Of a stretch of 64,000 nt of DNA, positions 24,201 through 37,300 are shown piece by piece. Below the pieces are notes generated by a model. The model searched no databases. It worked only from the letters and a program-made list of their open reading frames with translations, and had not been told where the DNA came from. The stretch spans positions 4,021,189-4,085,188 of the forward strand of contig ML133401.1 of the NCBI GenBank assembly GCA_003864495.1. Reading direction: 5' to 3'. The stretch comes from Nemopilema nomurai (lineage: Eukaryota > Cnidaria > Scyphozoa > Rhizostomeae > Rhizostomatidae). The translations under genes and the position numbers were made by a program. The stretch's first letter is position 1; each line of letters begins with the position of its first letter.

Positions 24201-27200
24201 CGCCATATTCGAATGCAGCTCTGTCTATGATGCCATATTCGAATGCAGCTCTGTCTATGACGCCATATTCGAATGCAGCTCTGTCTATGCTGTCATATTC
24301 GAATGCAGCTCTGTCTATGATGCCATCCATAATCGTATGCAGCTCTGTCTATGATGCCATATTCGTATGCAGCTCTGTCTATGATGCCATAATCGTATGC
24401 AGCTCTGTCTATGATGCCATATTCGAATGCAGCTCTGTCTATGCTGTCATATTCGAATGCAGCTCTGTCTATGATGCCATCCATAATCGTATGCAGCTCT
24501 GTCTATGATGCCATATCGTATGCAGCTCTGTCTATGCTGTCATATTCGAATCCAGCTCTGTCTATGATGCCATATTCGAATGCAGCTCTGTCTATGCTGT
24601 CATATTCGAATCCAGCTCTGTCTATGATGCCATATTCGAATCCAGCTCTGTCTATGATGCCATATTCGAATGCAGCTCTGTCTATGATGCCATATTCGAA
24701 TGCAGCTCTGTCTATGATGCCATATTCGAATGCAGCTCTGTCTATGCTGTCATATTCGAATGCAGCTCTGTCTATGACGCCATATTCGAATGCAGCTCTG
24801 TCTATGATGCCATATTCGAATGCAGCTCTGTCTATGACGCCATATTCGAATGCAGCTCTGTCTATGCTGTCATATTCGAATGCAGCTCTGTCTATGATGC
24901 CATCCATAATCGTATGCAGCTCTGTCTATGATGCCATAATCGTATGCAGCTCTGTCTATGCTGTCATATTCGAATGCAGCTCTGTCTATGACGCCATATT
25001 CGAATGCAGCTCTGTCTATGATGCCATATTCGAATGCAGCTCTGTCTATGCTGTCATATTCGAATGCAGCTCTGTCTATGATGCCATCCATAATCGTATG
25101 CAGCTCTGTCTATGATGCCATAAACTATCAATGCTTCTAAGCCATTTCTAAATACTTTTACAGCTAGATACCAAATGTTTGTTAATACTGCTCTGTGGTT
25201 GAATGCCTTGAGATCTCTACTACTTATCCAATTTGATCAACCAGCAAGAAATTCATTTAACCTTTTCAAAAGGCCATGAGAATTGGAAACAGACTTTTGT
25301 TGCATTTTCCGTCGGCACAAATTGGCAGTTTGAAGCTTAGTACGGTGCTGAGGGTATAAGTTCCGTATAATTTTACGACACGTCGTCCAAGCATTACAAA
25401 GGTGGTTTAGCCAACAATGCAAATTAGGATCAGTCCCTTTTGAATCGTCATGTAAAAAATCGACTTGTAAAACAGAAAGACGGGTTCTTAAATAGTACAC
25501 AGGTAATTAAGCCACTGAAGTTGCTGAACTTTGAACTCTGACCTTTGAGCTTACTTAACAGGATTGAATTCTCTACTAGTCTATCTCTATGGTCAATGGT
25601 CAACTTGGTCCACTTGTCACCTGGCAAAAACGGAACTGGCCTTTTCTAATGGTGCCCGGTTCCGCAGTCGAGTTTGCACTAAAACGACCTACGTGACGAA
25701 GTTTTCACGCCGTTGTATCCTGACCTATACTAACAGAAGTGTGTGCCCCATTGATAAGGACATATACAAGACTAGAGGTATGCCGTGTAAACATTTCAAT
25801 TCCTCTTGAATACTCATCAACTTTTTCTACAATTTAATGAACTCTCCATGACATTCAACGTATTATTGTAGAATTTTAGAGAAATTCCTTCTAGCAGGAA
25901 GAAACTAGCTGTAATCCAAAAACTGCAGTATTTTTACTTCCTAATTCACACAACTCACTGATAAATGATACATAAGACAGCTCCATGGGCTGGAAGAAAT
26001 TGATAGAATAGCCGAGATACCGAGCCAAATATAAGGCCGGACCCTTCTATGCATTTGATCCAGAGGTGAGAGCGGTGTTCTTCAAGGGAAATGAAAGTTG
26101 TTACAGACCAGTTTTACATGGAATCAGGTGAATCAGTATGAAATCAATTGGCCCATCAGTAGAACTGGCTGCCCGTAGCAACGTGCATCGGTTATTATTG
26201 TTAGTGACTGTGCAGCGGTCGCAGTAGGCCAGTAGCAGGATGAAACACAAGACGCACATGGAGAAGAGGAAGAGGAGAAGGCCGAATTTGACGGAGTTTG
26301 CTGCGAAGAAATAAAGACAGTATGGTTGTTTGCACACAAAGACAAAGACAGTATGGGATTTATTCAACAAACCAAGTGTTTGAGCATTGGCTCTTATTGA
26401 AAGCAGTAGGAACATTCCTAAATGATTATGCTCTTGATTCCCGATGAATTACCAGGAATGTAACTCTCAGTTTGTCTGACGTCCGCCATTCCGAAACAAA
26501 CCTCCCGCGGGACGACCCGTGGTGTGCGATGTTTACAAATTTCTTCTCAGCCCTCTTAACAGTGTTCAGCGAGCAAACAACATAGACATGGCATTAACTT
26601 GAGCTCGCTGCTAGAATTTTTACTTGTGTTTATAGCGTTTAAAGAACCTTAACAGTAGTACATGGTGATTTGAGCTTTCTTTGACATTTTATGATGAATT
26701 TCGTTTTTTTAATTGTTGTTTGAATGTTGTTATCAAATTTTCTACAAAAGTTATTAAGATTTTACAACTAACAACTTAAAGCCCATCTGTTTACTTCCTT
26801 TCGTTACTCTCCCTAAAAGCTATATCCTTAATCTTTGTTAAGATACCAATTAGTAGATCAAGCATATTAAGAAGATCACTTTATAAAAGATTGTTTATTC
26901 ATCATTGTGGTTTTATACTGTTCGTTTTGTTGACTGAAGCCTTGTGGTAGCATGGTTATATCTGTTTCAGTATGCAGTCATTCGAAGAACGACACTCTTT
27001 TTTAACTTTCCCCACAGCGAGCTACCAGTCTCCATATTCACCATACCAGGTCTGTAGCTCCACATGTATAAACAACGCCACTCAGTCATGCAAAGCCAAT
27101 ATCAAGCTTGCAGAGAGGTGTGAGGGACCAAGCACAGAACAAACTCCATGCAACGTTACGCGACATACAGTCACTCTTGGCTCGCAGTTAGATTGCAACG

Positions 27201-30200
27201 TCACGTCTTGTGGTCCGGTCTGGGCGAGCTGGGGCGACTGCGCAGCCACATGCGGCAGCGCAACTAGAAGCAGATTCGCGTTGTGCACAAAGGCCGATGC
27301 GTGTGACGGGCGGTTGAAGCAAAGCGAGGACTGCGGCTTGGCTCCCTGTCCGGTGGACGGAGCGTGGACTGAATGGGGGTCTTGGTCCAAATGCAGCAAA
27401 CCGTGCAATGGAGGGATCAGGACGAGGCTGCGATTGTGCGACAACCCAGCGTCCAGATTTGGAGGCTTTCCTTGCTTTGGCCCCTCAACGGAAAACTTGG
27501 ATTGTAATTTAAAACCATGTCCAGGTAACTGATAAATGACTTGCAGCTTGGGTCTTATCTTTTTGTGATTAATATTTTGTATATTTGGCATTTTCCAATT
27601 TCGCAGACCCATCCTTCAGCTGTTCAGGTTTATCTCAGTTCATGAGGTTGACAAATTGAATTTCATAGCAAAGTCTCAAAACGTGTTTACCTAGAGGTAA
27701 TACCAAAGGTTAGAGTTTGCTCTCGGGGTTTTGAAGTTCGGATGATGAAGAGAATTAAAGCGATAAAGATATGTGGCTTCCTCAAGAACGAAACCGGAGT
27801 TTCTGCATTCAAAACACACACTGTGATATGTTGCATGCGCAGTTTTTCTATTTAGTTGAAGTATACATGATTTGCTTGTGTCACATTGTGTCATTTCACC
27901 AAAAGGCTCTGTTTTACGTTAATATAAGCAGGTCTAATATAAACCGGCCAAAAAACACATTTACTACGGAAACCGTTTACATTTTTAAGATTTTTGTCTA
28001 GTTTGATGACGTCATCAAAAAGTAACTTCCGGTAAAATGTCCTTTGTCCCATGGATTTGAAATCCTTATAGTTGAATTAGTGGGGAGATGCAATAAAAGT
28101 TGTGATTAAGTGATTGGCTGATTTTCCAATAATTTTTATTTTAATTAAATTATAATTAAATTTTCGATGACGTCATCAAAATATGTAGCTTTCCGTGAAA
28201 ATATTTTTTGGCCCATTTTGGATTTGAAATCTCCATAGTTGATTCAGTGGGATGGTACAATAACATTTAAGGTTAGGCAGTTTGCTAGTTTTTTCTACAA
28301 ATTCCCTGTCTACCTTTCAGTCGATGGACAGTTCGGGCCATGGTCCTCGTGGTCCTACTGCGACCAGCCTTGTGGCGCTGGTCGCATGTGGCGTAGAAGG
28401 AGATGTGATTCGCCTGAACCTGCCAATGATGGCCTACCCTGTAGCGGAGCGGACGCTGAGCATTATCTTTGCAACCAGCACCAATGCAGAATGGTCCAAT
28501 TGAACGCAGTGTTGGAGCTTGCGAGCAGACCTTGCTATCCTTCATATGGCCTTAACCAGTCACTTTCGACTGATCCGCAGGCCAATGTGCTGAACGACAT
28601 TCTGCAGGTCTTCAATGCTTCGGACATGCAAGTGAACGCCACAGCAGACTGCTACAAGAACAGCAGTTTTATATCTTGTGATATTCTCGTGCGGTTCGAG
28701 AGCGTTCCAACAGATGGTATTGTCCTGTTCCAAAACCAAATAGAAGATGTCGGATGTTTGGGGTCAATGTCAATTTCAAAGTGGAATCTTACTTCAGCAT
28801 ACAGTAAGTGCATAACTCTAAGGGTCTTCACCAATTCTCAAAATGAAATATCATTCAAGCCTTCTTCACTATTTCCTTCCTCATGTTGATTGATTCTCAC
28901 TAATGATCGTCTATTTTCAATCTTGACAGACTTTGAATGCTTTTATTTCTCCGCAAACAGGGAAGTTTATTTCAATTTCCGATGGTTTTTGTTATGTAGT
29001 TTAAATCAAAGAAACATGGATACACCTTCCTCTCTTTCAAGCAAGTCCTTTCCAATCACTTATGCATTGCTTCTGGACTAAAAATGTATGCGTTTGTATA
29101 ATTACCATGACATCTATCGAAAATCATGTCAAACCCCATCAAAAATTGTCATCTACATCATGCTAGGCTTAATACTGAATATGTGCAAGCATTGCTTTTT
29201 CATCATTTAGCAAAAACAACTTGACTTAAGTCATATTAAGAAGTATTGATTGTAAAAATGTTCTTTGTTATCTCGTTCACTTGTTCTTCTTAAATTTAGC
29301 CATTACATTTTGGCCCCTGGCACCAAAAATCTTTCAGGACTTTAAACTAAGCCCAACTCTCTTAACGTGTCTCTGCGCTTCAATGCCTATGGTGTTTTTG
29401 CTATGTTATGTTTTTGCTAAATGACCTTAATACAACAACAGCATCAACAGCTGATCAACCATATACCAATGGCTTCCTTTAATTCATCCTTCGCTATGAC
29501 CTCTCTGTGATTATGAAGCTTCAAATCTCTTTTCAGAGCATCTCTAAAACAGCCACCAGATTTTTAGAAAATAAAATCATTAGCGAGTAAACTTTTTCCA
29601 AATAAGCTAAACCTGACCACTTTTTCTTAAAATACTGTCAGAAAGAAAGAAAAATGTTACAAACTATTTTTTTCAGCCAAGCCTGTGAAGATAGGTCACT
29701 ACACTTTGAGATTGTATGCAGAAAATGACCTAATTTTAGGTTTTTAAATTTCTTAACACAGTCATCTTGACTAGTTACACAAAAGTTATTGATTAGGTCT
29801 TGTCGATATTTTTGTCATATTTCTCAAGCGCAAACTAAACGTAAGTTTTCTGCTAACAGCACCAAACGCCCCAGCGATGTTGACATGCCAAGCCCTCAGC
29901 CGAACTGAGATTCACTTGAAATGGGATTATGTCATATACCACAAGGAGATAGCAGGATATGTCATATTCTACAGAGAGTTTGGTACAAGCACTTGGGAAC
30001 GGATTGCTACGTCACCATTAGCAACAAACCATACGGTCTCTTATCTTAAGCAGTTCACATTGTACACTTTCAGGGTATCTGCATCCATAACGTATGCGAA
30101 CGGCATTTCAACAGATTTCAAAGATTGCATAACAAACGAAGGAGGTGTGTAAAAATATTTTCAATCAGATTTGTAGTAAATTGACAACATTTTGCCGTCA

Positions 30201-31265
30201 ATCGAGGGGAGGATCCTGTGACAAAAAATTTTTTCATCTCATTAGTAAACATTGTTAAACGACGATTTTAAAGTAAAGCAGTGAATTTGTTATTCACCAA
30301 AAAAGGTATGCATGATAAATGTATTTGCTTTGCTTAGGAACTAAAGTATTTCAGGGTCAAGAACTGCATGAAATGGTCTTGAAGGTCTTGTTGAGAAGGC
30401 TTCTTTTGACTACTTTCGAATTGCGTGGTTTCTAATTCATATAACATCAAGGTTCAGATTCTCTACTTTATCCTCTATGGTAAGGTAAGTGCGTCCATAA
30501 ATCTAGTCATTTGTTCAAAAGTCTTAACTAGCTGACAACTTTTTCATAGCAAACACCTCAAAGGCTGCAAGATGAATTTCTTCATCAGTCTGCTTGCTTT
30601 TTATTCTCTTAGTACCTTTGCTGCCACCTCAGAATTTGACATGCAGAACAACATCATCTAATTCACTCTACCTCGAATGGGATCACCTGCCAGATTACGA
30701 TTGGCATGGAGTTCGAAATGCCTACTATGTCGAATACCGACCTTACCATGGCACGCGTGATTGGAGGAACATCAGTGTTTCTAGCGATAAATCCTTTTAC
30801 TGTCTGACTAGCCTGAAAGGCTTCGCAATGTACGAGGTGAAAGTATCTGCCACTACAAGAACGGGTAAAGGGCCAAGCACTTGGACCTTCTGTAAAACAG
30901 CTGAAGAGGGTGAAGTATAGCACAGGAATTTTGTATATAATCACGTCGTGGTCACCAATTTAGTAGACCTACTTGTGCAGAGTCCAGCAAAATTGGGAGC
31001 TGGAGATGGGATTGTAGTGACTCGTTTTTCTACTTTTGATTGTGATACCAAGTCATGCTGACACATCTTTTCTCGCTCCTCAGCCTAGACTTTTCCACCC
31101 TCATTACATCATCATTTCATCATCATCTCTCATCCCTCATCATCCCCCTTCTTTAGAAAAGTAATGTAAAAATAATTGTAAAGTTCAGATAAGTCAGTCA
31201 GAGTCAGTCAGAAATAGAGCAATATAATACAACAGGCAACGTGTCAGAGCAATATAATACAACAG

Positions 31266-31301
<36 letters not shown>

Positions 31302-34300
31302 ATTTTCAGTGCGATCATCATTGTCTTTGCACTTGCATGCACATCATTCTTCGACGAATGCCTCATGTTTCAAACTTTCAAAATAGGGATGATTATTTTA
31401 GCCTGAACGCTTTATCCTCAGTTTTTTAGGGTCATCAGCCACTTTGGAAGCCATGTTCTTATGATTTATCTTTCTCTTGGACATTGCCAGCAGCATAACT
31501 ACAGCAAATTAAAGTAGGCTTTTGGCAATTCTCCCATGGGAAATGACAAAACATCTGGATTTTATGAAATATTATGAAAAACTGCACACAGTTACAACAG
31601 TTTGCTAATTGATAAACCGATAAAATTGCTCGACTCGAACATGGAGCCCAAAACGTGATTGCAATTGTCAAAAGAATTCTGGTTTGCAATGAAAATTTCT
31701 TCACAGCAATCCTCTCTTGTTATGTTGTTATAAAATTAAGAACAGCAACAAAATATTTGCTGCATTTTTGGGATTACAGAGAAGCATGTAGAAAAGCTTA
31801 TATCACAAATATTATCACATGCATCAATTCTTTGTATTCTAGGACCATGCCCTGTCATTTTCGTTTGTATTAACTCTTGTTCCGATATCAATTGAATCGT
31901 CTGCTCTATCCAATACAGTTCCCAGTGCTCCTCCGTCAAATCTTCAAGCCGCCCTGATTACCCACGATGGAAGCATTCTTGTGCAGTGGAATGAATTACC
32001 AGGGAATTTAACAAACGGAATACTTTTAGGCTACCAACTTTGTTATTCATCACTCACATTGTCAGATACGAGTTTAAAGTATGGGAAGGAAGTTTGCAGT
32101 CATCTTTTAAAGTACGCCACTGCCATCATATTGGAAGGATTTTCCTTGAATATAAAGCTGAGATTCAGTATTGCGGGATTTACGGCAGCTGGACCAGGGC
32201 CCCGCAGCTCTCCTGTCTTTGTTGGTGGGTGTTGTATGTAATTTATATTATGCTATATTTGATCATGTTTAACGATATGATGTTATATTAATTGATATCA
32301 TAAAATTTTACATTGTTACATGATATATGATAGTATATTATATAATAGCATCTTACGTTATATTGCATTATACTACATTGTATAATAATATAATATATAT
32401 AATATAATATAATGTAATATAATATAATATGATATAATATAATATAATATAATATAATATAATATAATATAATATAATATAATATAATATAATATAATAT
32501 AATATAATATAATATAATATAATATAATATAATATAATATAATATAATAAAATATAATATAATATTTTATGATACAATCCGTAATGATATTATAAAATAT
32601 AATACAATATAGTGTAACATAATATTATACAATATAATATGATAAAATATAACTCTTACAGAATGGTACAATTTTGATTGAAGCATAATGATATGATGAT
32701 AATTAAGTATAATGTTATATTATATCGAATCATGTTTTACTATTTCACGCCAAATTATATTCTACTATATTATATTATATCAACTTCTATTCTATGATGC
32801 AAGTATTATATCATATTGCATCATACCATTTTTCAAAAGAAACTTGTGCTTGCCCAAGAAGAGTATACGTGTCGTGGTACCAATACAAACCATACATTTA
32901 CCATACCACGACGGGATATGTGACGGGAATTCTCGCCAGCCTCATCCAGCAAGCAATACAGCATTCATGTACTTTGTGTGATGGTAAAACTGTCCACAAC
33001 TTCGGAAATGTCACAATATACTTCAACAGGACAAAAAGTGGGAGGCATGCCAAACTAAAAGGCAAGTTGTTCCTTGGCTGCTTATACGAAGACTGCCAAT
33101 TCTCAGTTTTAGTAGATAATGCTTTTTGTTGATCATAATGTTTTTTCAAGGAATAATTCCTCTTAAGGAACATTTTGGCACAGTTTTGCATTCTATTGAA
33201 ACTGATTGCTTCAAGATTATGATCAGAGACTATACAGAGATGCTCAACCGACACACAAACCTTTTACTTCCAGGGTATGGTAAATTTTGTAATCAACAAG
33301 ATGAAATTGCCTTATGTGCATTTGTAGATGTTAGGATCACTCTATCATTGAATGATGTTGATTGCAGTAGAATATAGCAGACGAAGTCGAAAATCCAAAG
33401 GTGAAAATATCTTGATTCCTAGTTTCTTAAAGTTGGCCACGGAGATGTAGGAGACCATTAAAGAGAGTGATTGGCGACAATGTTTTCTATTTGGCGACAA
33501 TGTTTGCTAATCGCTCATTGACTCATAAACTTCTAGATGATACCCAGCTGAGAAACCGACTCTCTGACGATGCACACGCATTCATGCCTGTTCTTGTGAA
33601 TCAGATCAACGTGGCCTCCCAGGACAAGTTCAAACTTGTCCTGGTTGTAGAAGACCCCGGATGCGTGCTCCTTGTCCGCGGTGAATCATCGAAGCTGTCG
33701 GTGCTGATCAACATCATAGTAGCAGCATGGCCCCCCGTCTTCCTTTGTCTTATGCTCGGGACACTTGTTGGCTTGTTGCTGTGGACATTGGTAATGACCC
33801 CCTAGATGTGCTTCGGCTCCATGGCTTCTGAGAGCAATAGAATTTCTGATATGGTCAACGTAGTTTGTATTCTGGCTGTTAACTATTGCAAACCTTCTTT
33901 TGGTATGTAGAGAAATCTTGAAGTATCAGCCCGATAACGTGGATATAAAGCAAATGGTTCAACTGCTCGCAATAGAGTCCAAATTTTTTACCACACTTCA
34001 CAATCCTCTTATTCTATAATCCTCACAACTCTGCAATCTCTGTGCTCTACATTGCTTGTGTCTTGCTATTCCTGTGTCTGACAATTATCCAAACATCAAC
34101 CTTCTTTCCCCGGTACCCAATAAAGCTATTCAACGACAAAAGAACAGCTGAATAGAAAGTCAGTTCATTTTTAACTGCCTTTTTGTGCTTGAATAAGCAT
34201 TCCTAACTGTAAGCAGGTCAAGTAGCAAGCGAGTGTTTGAAATGCCCATTTAAAAGTCTTCTTTGGTAACCCTCTTTAGAAGGATTCTTTGAACATTCTC

Positions 34301-37300
34301 TCTTGCTTCTTTACAAAGGAACGAAAACAGAACCCTGAGGAGTTTAATATCAATAGCTACATTCGTGGCCTGTTTTCAGGAGTTTGGTGGGGCTTTATCA
34401 CCATGACAACTGTCGGGTAATTACGTAAAATATTTCAATCATGGTCTTGGTTGATTTCATTTCCATTTGCTGCTCGTTGGAATTAAATTGGCATTTTTCC
34501 AGGGAAAAAAGGCAATAAAAATTTCGTAGTCGGACAAGCGAAAGAAGAAGCTTGGAAAGCGGTATACTAAGAATTATGGTATTCCTAAACGTGCTTTTCC
34601 TCCCTCCCCCCTTTATTCAGAATCCCCCCCCCCCTTTATCAAGAAGATATGCAAGTGTCCCTGGTTTTTATCATCAGCAAATAGAAGAGTGCAAGAAAAG
34701 ATTTCATTTTTCATATGTAGACAGTCTCTTACCAACAATGAGCTGTAAGAAAAGAGAATGTTGCATATTTAAAGCCTTGAAATCCAAAATCACCTTTATT
34801 TCGGGGCTTTAGCAAGTTAAAACTATTAATGAAAATCATGTGACTCGTAATTTGTTTACTTAAGCTGAGGGAATTTTTTCGATGTTTAGAAAAACATGAA
34901 ATGGCAATAAGATAGTGCAAACGTTAGATTCTGAATTACTGCATTACGTAGGGATCCTCTCTGTTTTCCTTCCAGCTATGGTGATATTACCCCGAGATCC
35001 TATTATGGGAAAGCTATCGCTATTATCTGGATGCTAGTTGGACCTGTTTTAAATGGAATAGTGATTGGAATCATAACAACTGGATTGACAGCTTCTGTCG
35101 TTAAGTCTGACACAAATTTAAATGGAAAAGTGGTAAGCATTTGTTAAGTAAATCAATTAGTGAATTTCACTGCCAATAAGAAAAATTTAATCTTTCCGTC
35201 ATTCAGTCAATCAGGTGACCACTTAATCAATCGATCATTACATTCGGTTGCATTGTCTAATTGAATGAATCAATCAACCGAAATTCAGTCAATCATTTAG
35301 ATAATCAATCAGTCAATGATTCCGTCAATCAATTAGTTAGTCAATCAGTCAGCCAGTCTGTCAACCCTTTGATCAGCCAATCATTATTTAACAATCATAC
35401 TGTAATATGAATTTTTGCTACATTCCTAATGATTGGCCAAATAGATATCAAACAAGTAGTATATTAATATTTCCATTATGAGGATACATTGCAATACTTT
35501 TAGGTTGCTGTTGTCGCAAATTCGTCACAATATTACTTTGCAGTTAGAAGAAATGCAAAGCTATTCGATGGAGGCACGTAAACTACCAGTTTGGTGAAAT
35601 TTGACATTCATTTTCTTTACTAAATGTTCATTTTAAGCACATTGTGAGCAAATGACCAATAGCTTTTGAGCAACCTGACTACGGCTGAAACATAAGAAAA
35701 CATTTCAGCTAGCATTTTGGCAACTATTGATGTCACAGAAATAGTGCTTTATTAAATTTCACTTCTGAGCAATGCAAGAAGCAGAATAAAATTATGCAAT
35801 TGTTGTACAGTTAAGTTTGTGTAAAGAAAAAGCAGCTTTCTTTTTGCAGTTGTCTTCACAAACAATGGAGAAATTACTGCTGCAATGGAGAGTGGCATTG
35901 TTGATGCAGCTATAATGAACTCTATATCTGCAGCAGCAATGAAGAATACTTTGAAGGAGAAGAATATACGAATCGCCCGTTTCTTTGAGAACCCACATGG
36001 CCTAGGCCTAGTGCTTACGTCAGAGCTAAGCCTGATCAAAAATCGCATTGAAGAATATTTCAAGGGAGTGAGCGTGGAAATTCTAAAGAAAACAAAATCA
36101 TTTACAGACAATTTAGAGGTAGGCGAGAAGATTTCGAGAAGTTTGACAGCTTTATAGATAATAAAACAAGAACATGCTCCCTAATGTTCAGGCAGCATTT
36201 CAAAGCCTTTAGGTGTCAATCCATTCCCTGTTCGAGATAATCAAACCTAGAGATTTGCCGTTTCAACTAGAGTAGAAACCAGCTCTTAAATTGATGCCTT
36301 CTGACTTAATTGTAAGCATTAGAAGTGACAGTAACTTCCAAGACTGAGGAAATTGACTACAGATGTCCACAATAAGACGATACGTTTTTGGCAACAAATG
36401 AGTTAAGAGTGTTCCTGATATGTCTATTGATCATCCTAGCATTTTCACAAGCAATTGAAGCATTATAAGAACGTTATTTTGTTGTTTGTTCTTACTACTA
36501 GGACGAAGGAGCAAGCGAGAACGACCAGAGTCTCTTTTTGCAACTACTTGAAGACAAAGAGGCTTTCAGTGCATCCATTCTGTACCTTTGCAGTCTCATT
36601 ATCACAATTTCACTCGTGTGCTTACTTGCAAAGCGAGTCTACACCTCGTTAAAAACTCGCCACCTCAGAAGAGTTTTGCCTTCGAGTAAGTCAAACTTTC
36701 AACCGTTCTCTGCCAATCAATATTTGAGAAAAGAGATTGATAAAGCGTTTGCATTACTTCATTGACAAGCAATCCAAAGTTCCAAAGCGTTGTACAGATA
36801 TGTTAAAAAGGTGGTATTCAGACACCTTCAAATTCAGTTAGCACGCAAATTAAATGTTGATTCGATCCTTTTACCCCCTAACAGACTCACCTTCAAACTT
36901 GCTCACTTCCTGGCCTACTCACCTTCAAACATGCTCATCTCCTGGCCTACTCACCCTCTGACTTACTCACTTCCTGGCCTACTCACCTTCTAACTTGCTC
37001 ACTTCCTGGCCAACTCACCTTCTAACTTGATCACTTCCTGGCCTACTCACTCTCTGACTTGCTCATTTCCTGGCCTACTCACCCTCTGACTTGCTCACTT
37101 CCTGGCCTACTCACCTTCTAACTTGCTCACTTCCTGGCCTACTCACCTTCTAACTTGCTCACTTCCTGGCCTACTCACCATCTGACTTACTCACTTTCTG
37201 GTCTACTCACCTTCTAACTTGCTCACTTCCTGGCCTACTCACCTTCTAACTTGATCACTTCCTGGCCTACTCACCTTCAAACATGCTCACTTCCTGGCCT

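Noticed and set aside
20904..25115. Long ORFs on both strands made of decapeptide repeats
   Set aside because: They are produced by a 30-bp tandem repeat that happens to lack stop codons in several frames. There is no supported start, splice context or domain, and the array lies in an intron between phase-matched exons.
20925..25125. CRISPR-like array
   Set aside because: The repeats are directly adjacent without unique spacers, and the context is a eukaryotic intron.
26972..27017. Using ATG 26972 or the acceptor at about 26970 as the start of the TSP1 exon
   Set aside because: Entering at the CAG before 26971 in phase 1 gives an early stop. The CCCCACAG acceptor ending at 27017 fits the phase and leads directly into the cysteine-rich sequence.
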